A DNA stretch of 5,686 nucleotides from Planctomycetales bacterium. GTDB lineage: Bacteria > Planctomycetota > Planctomycetia > Pirellulales > Thermoguttaceae. The translations under genes and the position numbers were made by a program. The stretch covers positions 1 to 5,686 of the forward strand of contig SKJM01000346.1 of assembly GCA_007122045.1 (NCBI GenBank). The letters are read 5' to 3'. Shown in pieces: positions 5,318 to 5,686 of the stretch (the stretch's first letter is position 1; each line of letters opens with the position of its first letter). Under the pieces are notes generated by a model. That model saw nothing but the letters and a program-made list of their open reading frames with translations. It did not search any database and was not told the DNA's origin.

Positions 5318-5686
5318 TCAACCGGGGGGCAGCATCGCCCGGCCTTGGGCCAGCAGGCACACGCCCACGATGAGCAGGGCGATGCCGACAAGAATCCACA
5401 CGATGCTCTCGCGGCTGGCGCCTTTCCACTCGCCGGTTCGGAAGCCGTGGACGTTGCCCACCAGGATCGCCAACGACATGAAGATCGGATACCCGACCGG
5501 AACGCCCAGGGGGTCAATCTGGATCCATCCCAACCCGAAAAGGAAAATGGCCGCATTGTGGAGTACGGCCATGACGGCGGCCAGCAGGAACACGAGCCCG
5601 GCGCCGGGGCCCATCAGCCGGCCCCAGGTCTTATTGCGGGTTAACTGGACGGCGCAGTAGAGGCAGGACGAAACGGCCCCGCCCCA
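5318..5686 (-). CDS. RhaT-like L-rhamnose/H+ symporter, C-terminal part
   Basis: This is the last 122 residues of an integral membrane carrier; the N-terminal part lies beyond the right edge, and no start is assigned. Three hydrophobic stretches are visible: one around GLVFLLAAVMAVLHNAAIFLFG, one around PIFMSLAILVGNVHGF, and a final one around SIVWILVGIALLIVGVCLLA. The order of the motifs NKTWG, then DPLGVPVGYPIFM, then VGNVHGFRTGEWKGA matches the C-terminal end of the RhaT family, which imports L-rhamnose with protons in enterobacteria. The substrate here is inferred from family only; other sugars are possible in distant bacteria. An internal ATG at 5614 is in frame but is not the start, because matching sequence continues upstream to the window edge. 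The neighbouring reductase gene fits a carbohydrate-use locus but does not prove one. Confidence 0.85.
   Translation of the reverse strand, partial: WGGAVSSCLYCAVQLTRNKTWGRLMGPGAGLVFLLAAVMAVLHNAAIFLFGLGWIQIDPLGVPVGYPIFMSLAILVGNVHGFRTGEWKGASRESIVWILVGIALLIVGVCLLAQGRAMLPPG

Noticed and set aside
5142..5429. 96-residue N-terminal extension of the reductase
   Set aside because: It translates the inverted repeat and the 3' end of the transporter gene in the wrong frame. The family N-terminus starts at the internal Met.
4356..5660. 434-codon plus-strand open frame across the reductase and transporter
   Set aside because: It is codon-aligned with the reductase, crosses the perfect inverted repeat, and shows no coherent protein features.
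1..5686. CRISPR array, tRNA/rRNA, toxin-antitoxin, defence or phage module
   Set aside because: No regularly spaced direct repeats, no cloverleaf or conserved rRNA sequence, and no protein with such motifs were seen on either strand.

Overview
The window looks like a GC-rich bacterial chromosome segment. Every confidently identified gene lies on the minus strand, so the biological reading order runs from high to low coordinates. A planctomycete (Planctomycetota) or similar origin is my best guess. It rests on the gene content, a type II fatty-acid cluster starting with rpmF, and intergenic inverted repeats of a style I associate with that phylum. This was not checked against any database.

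Layout in transcription order: (1) 5686-5318 is the C-terminal part of a membrane carrier resembling the L-rhamnose/H+ symporter RhaT, cut by the window edge. (2) The 176-base gap to the next gene holds a perfect 23-bp inverted repeat (5207-5287). (3) 5141-4404 is an aldo/keto reductase with a C-terminal [4Fe-4S] motif that appears to have lost over a hundred internal residues. (4) A 326-base gap (4078-4403) contains a convincing sigma70-type promoter with overlapping palindromic half-sites at the predicted transcription start. (5) rpmF (4077-3898), fabD (3895-2987) and fabG (2933-2163) follow as a tight unit. (6) A second 326-base gap (1837-2162) holds a REP-doublet-like inverted repeat, a terminator-like hairpin for fabG, a candidate acpP promoter and a hairpin-rich acpP leader. 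(7) acpP (1836-1594) and fabF (1584-346) form a close pair. (8) 1-345 holds a hairpin and, on the plus strand, what looks like the tail of a partial or decayed gene running in from the left edge.

The fab genes supply the core of type II fatty-acid elongation. FabD loads malonyl groups onto the acyl carrier protein AcpP, FabF condenses them with acyl-ACP, and FabG reduces the 3-ketoacyl-ACP product. RpmF is ribosomal protein L32, commonly co-transcribed with lipid genes. Compared with the classical rpmF-plsX-fabH-fabD-fabG-acpP-fabF order, plsX and fabH are absent between rpmF and fabD. I see no RNA genes, CRISPR array, transposase or defence system. The core is ordinary housekeeping; the parts worth a second look are the regulatory regions, the repeats and the shortened reductase.
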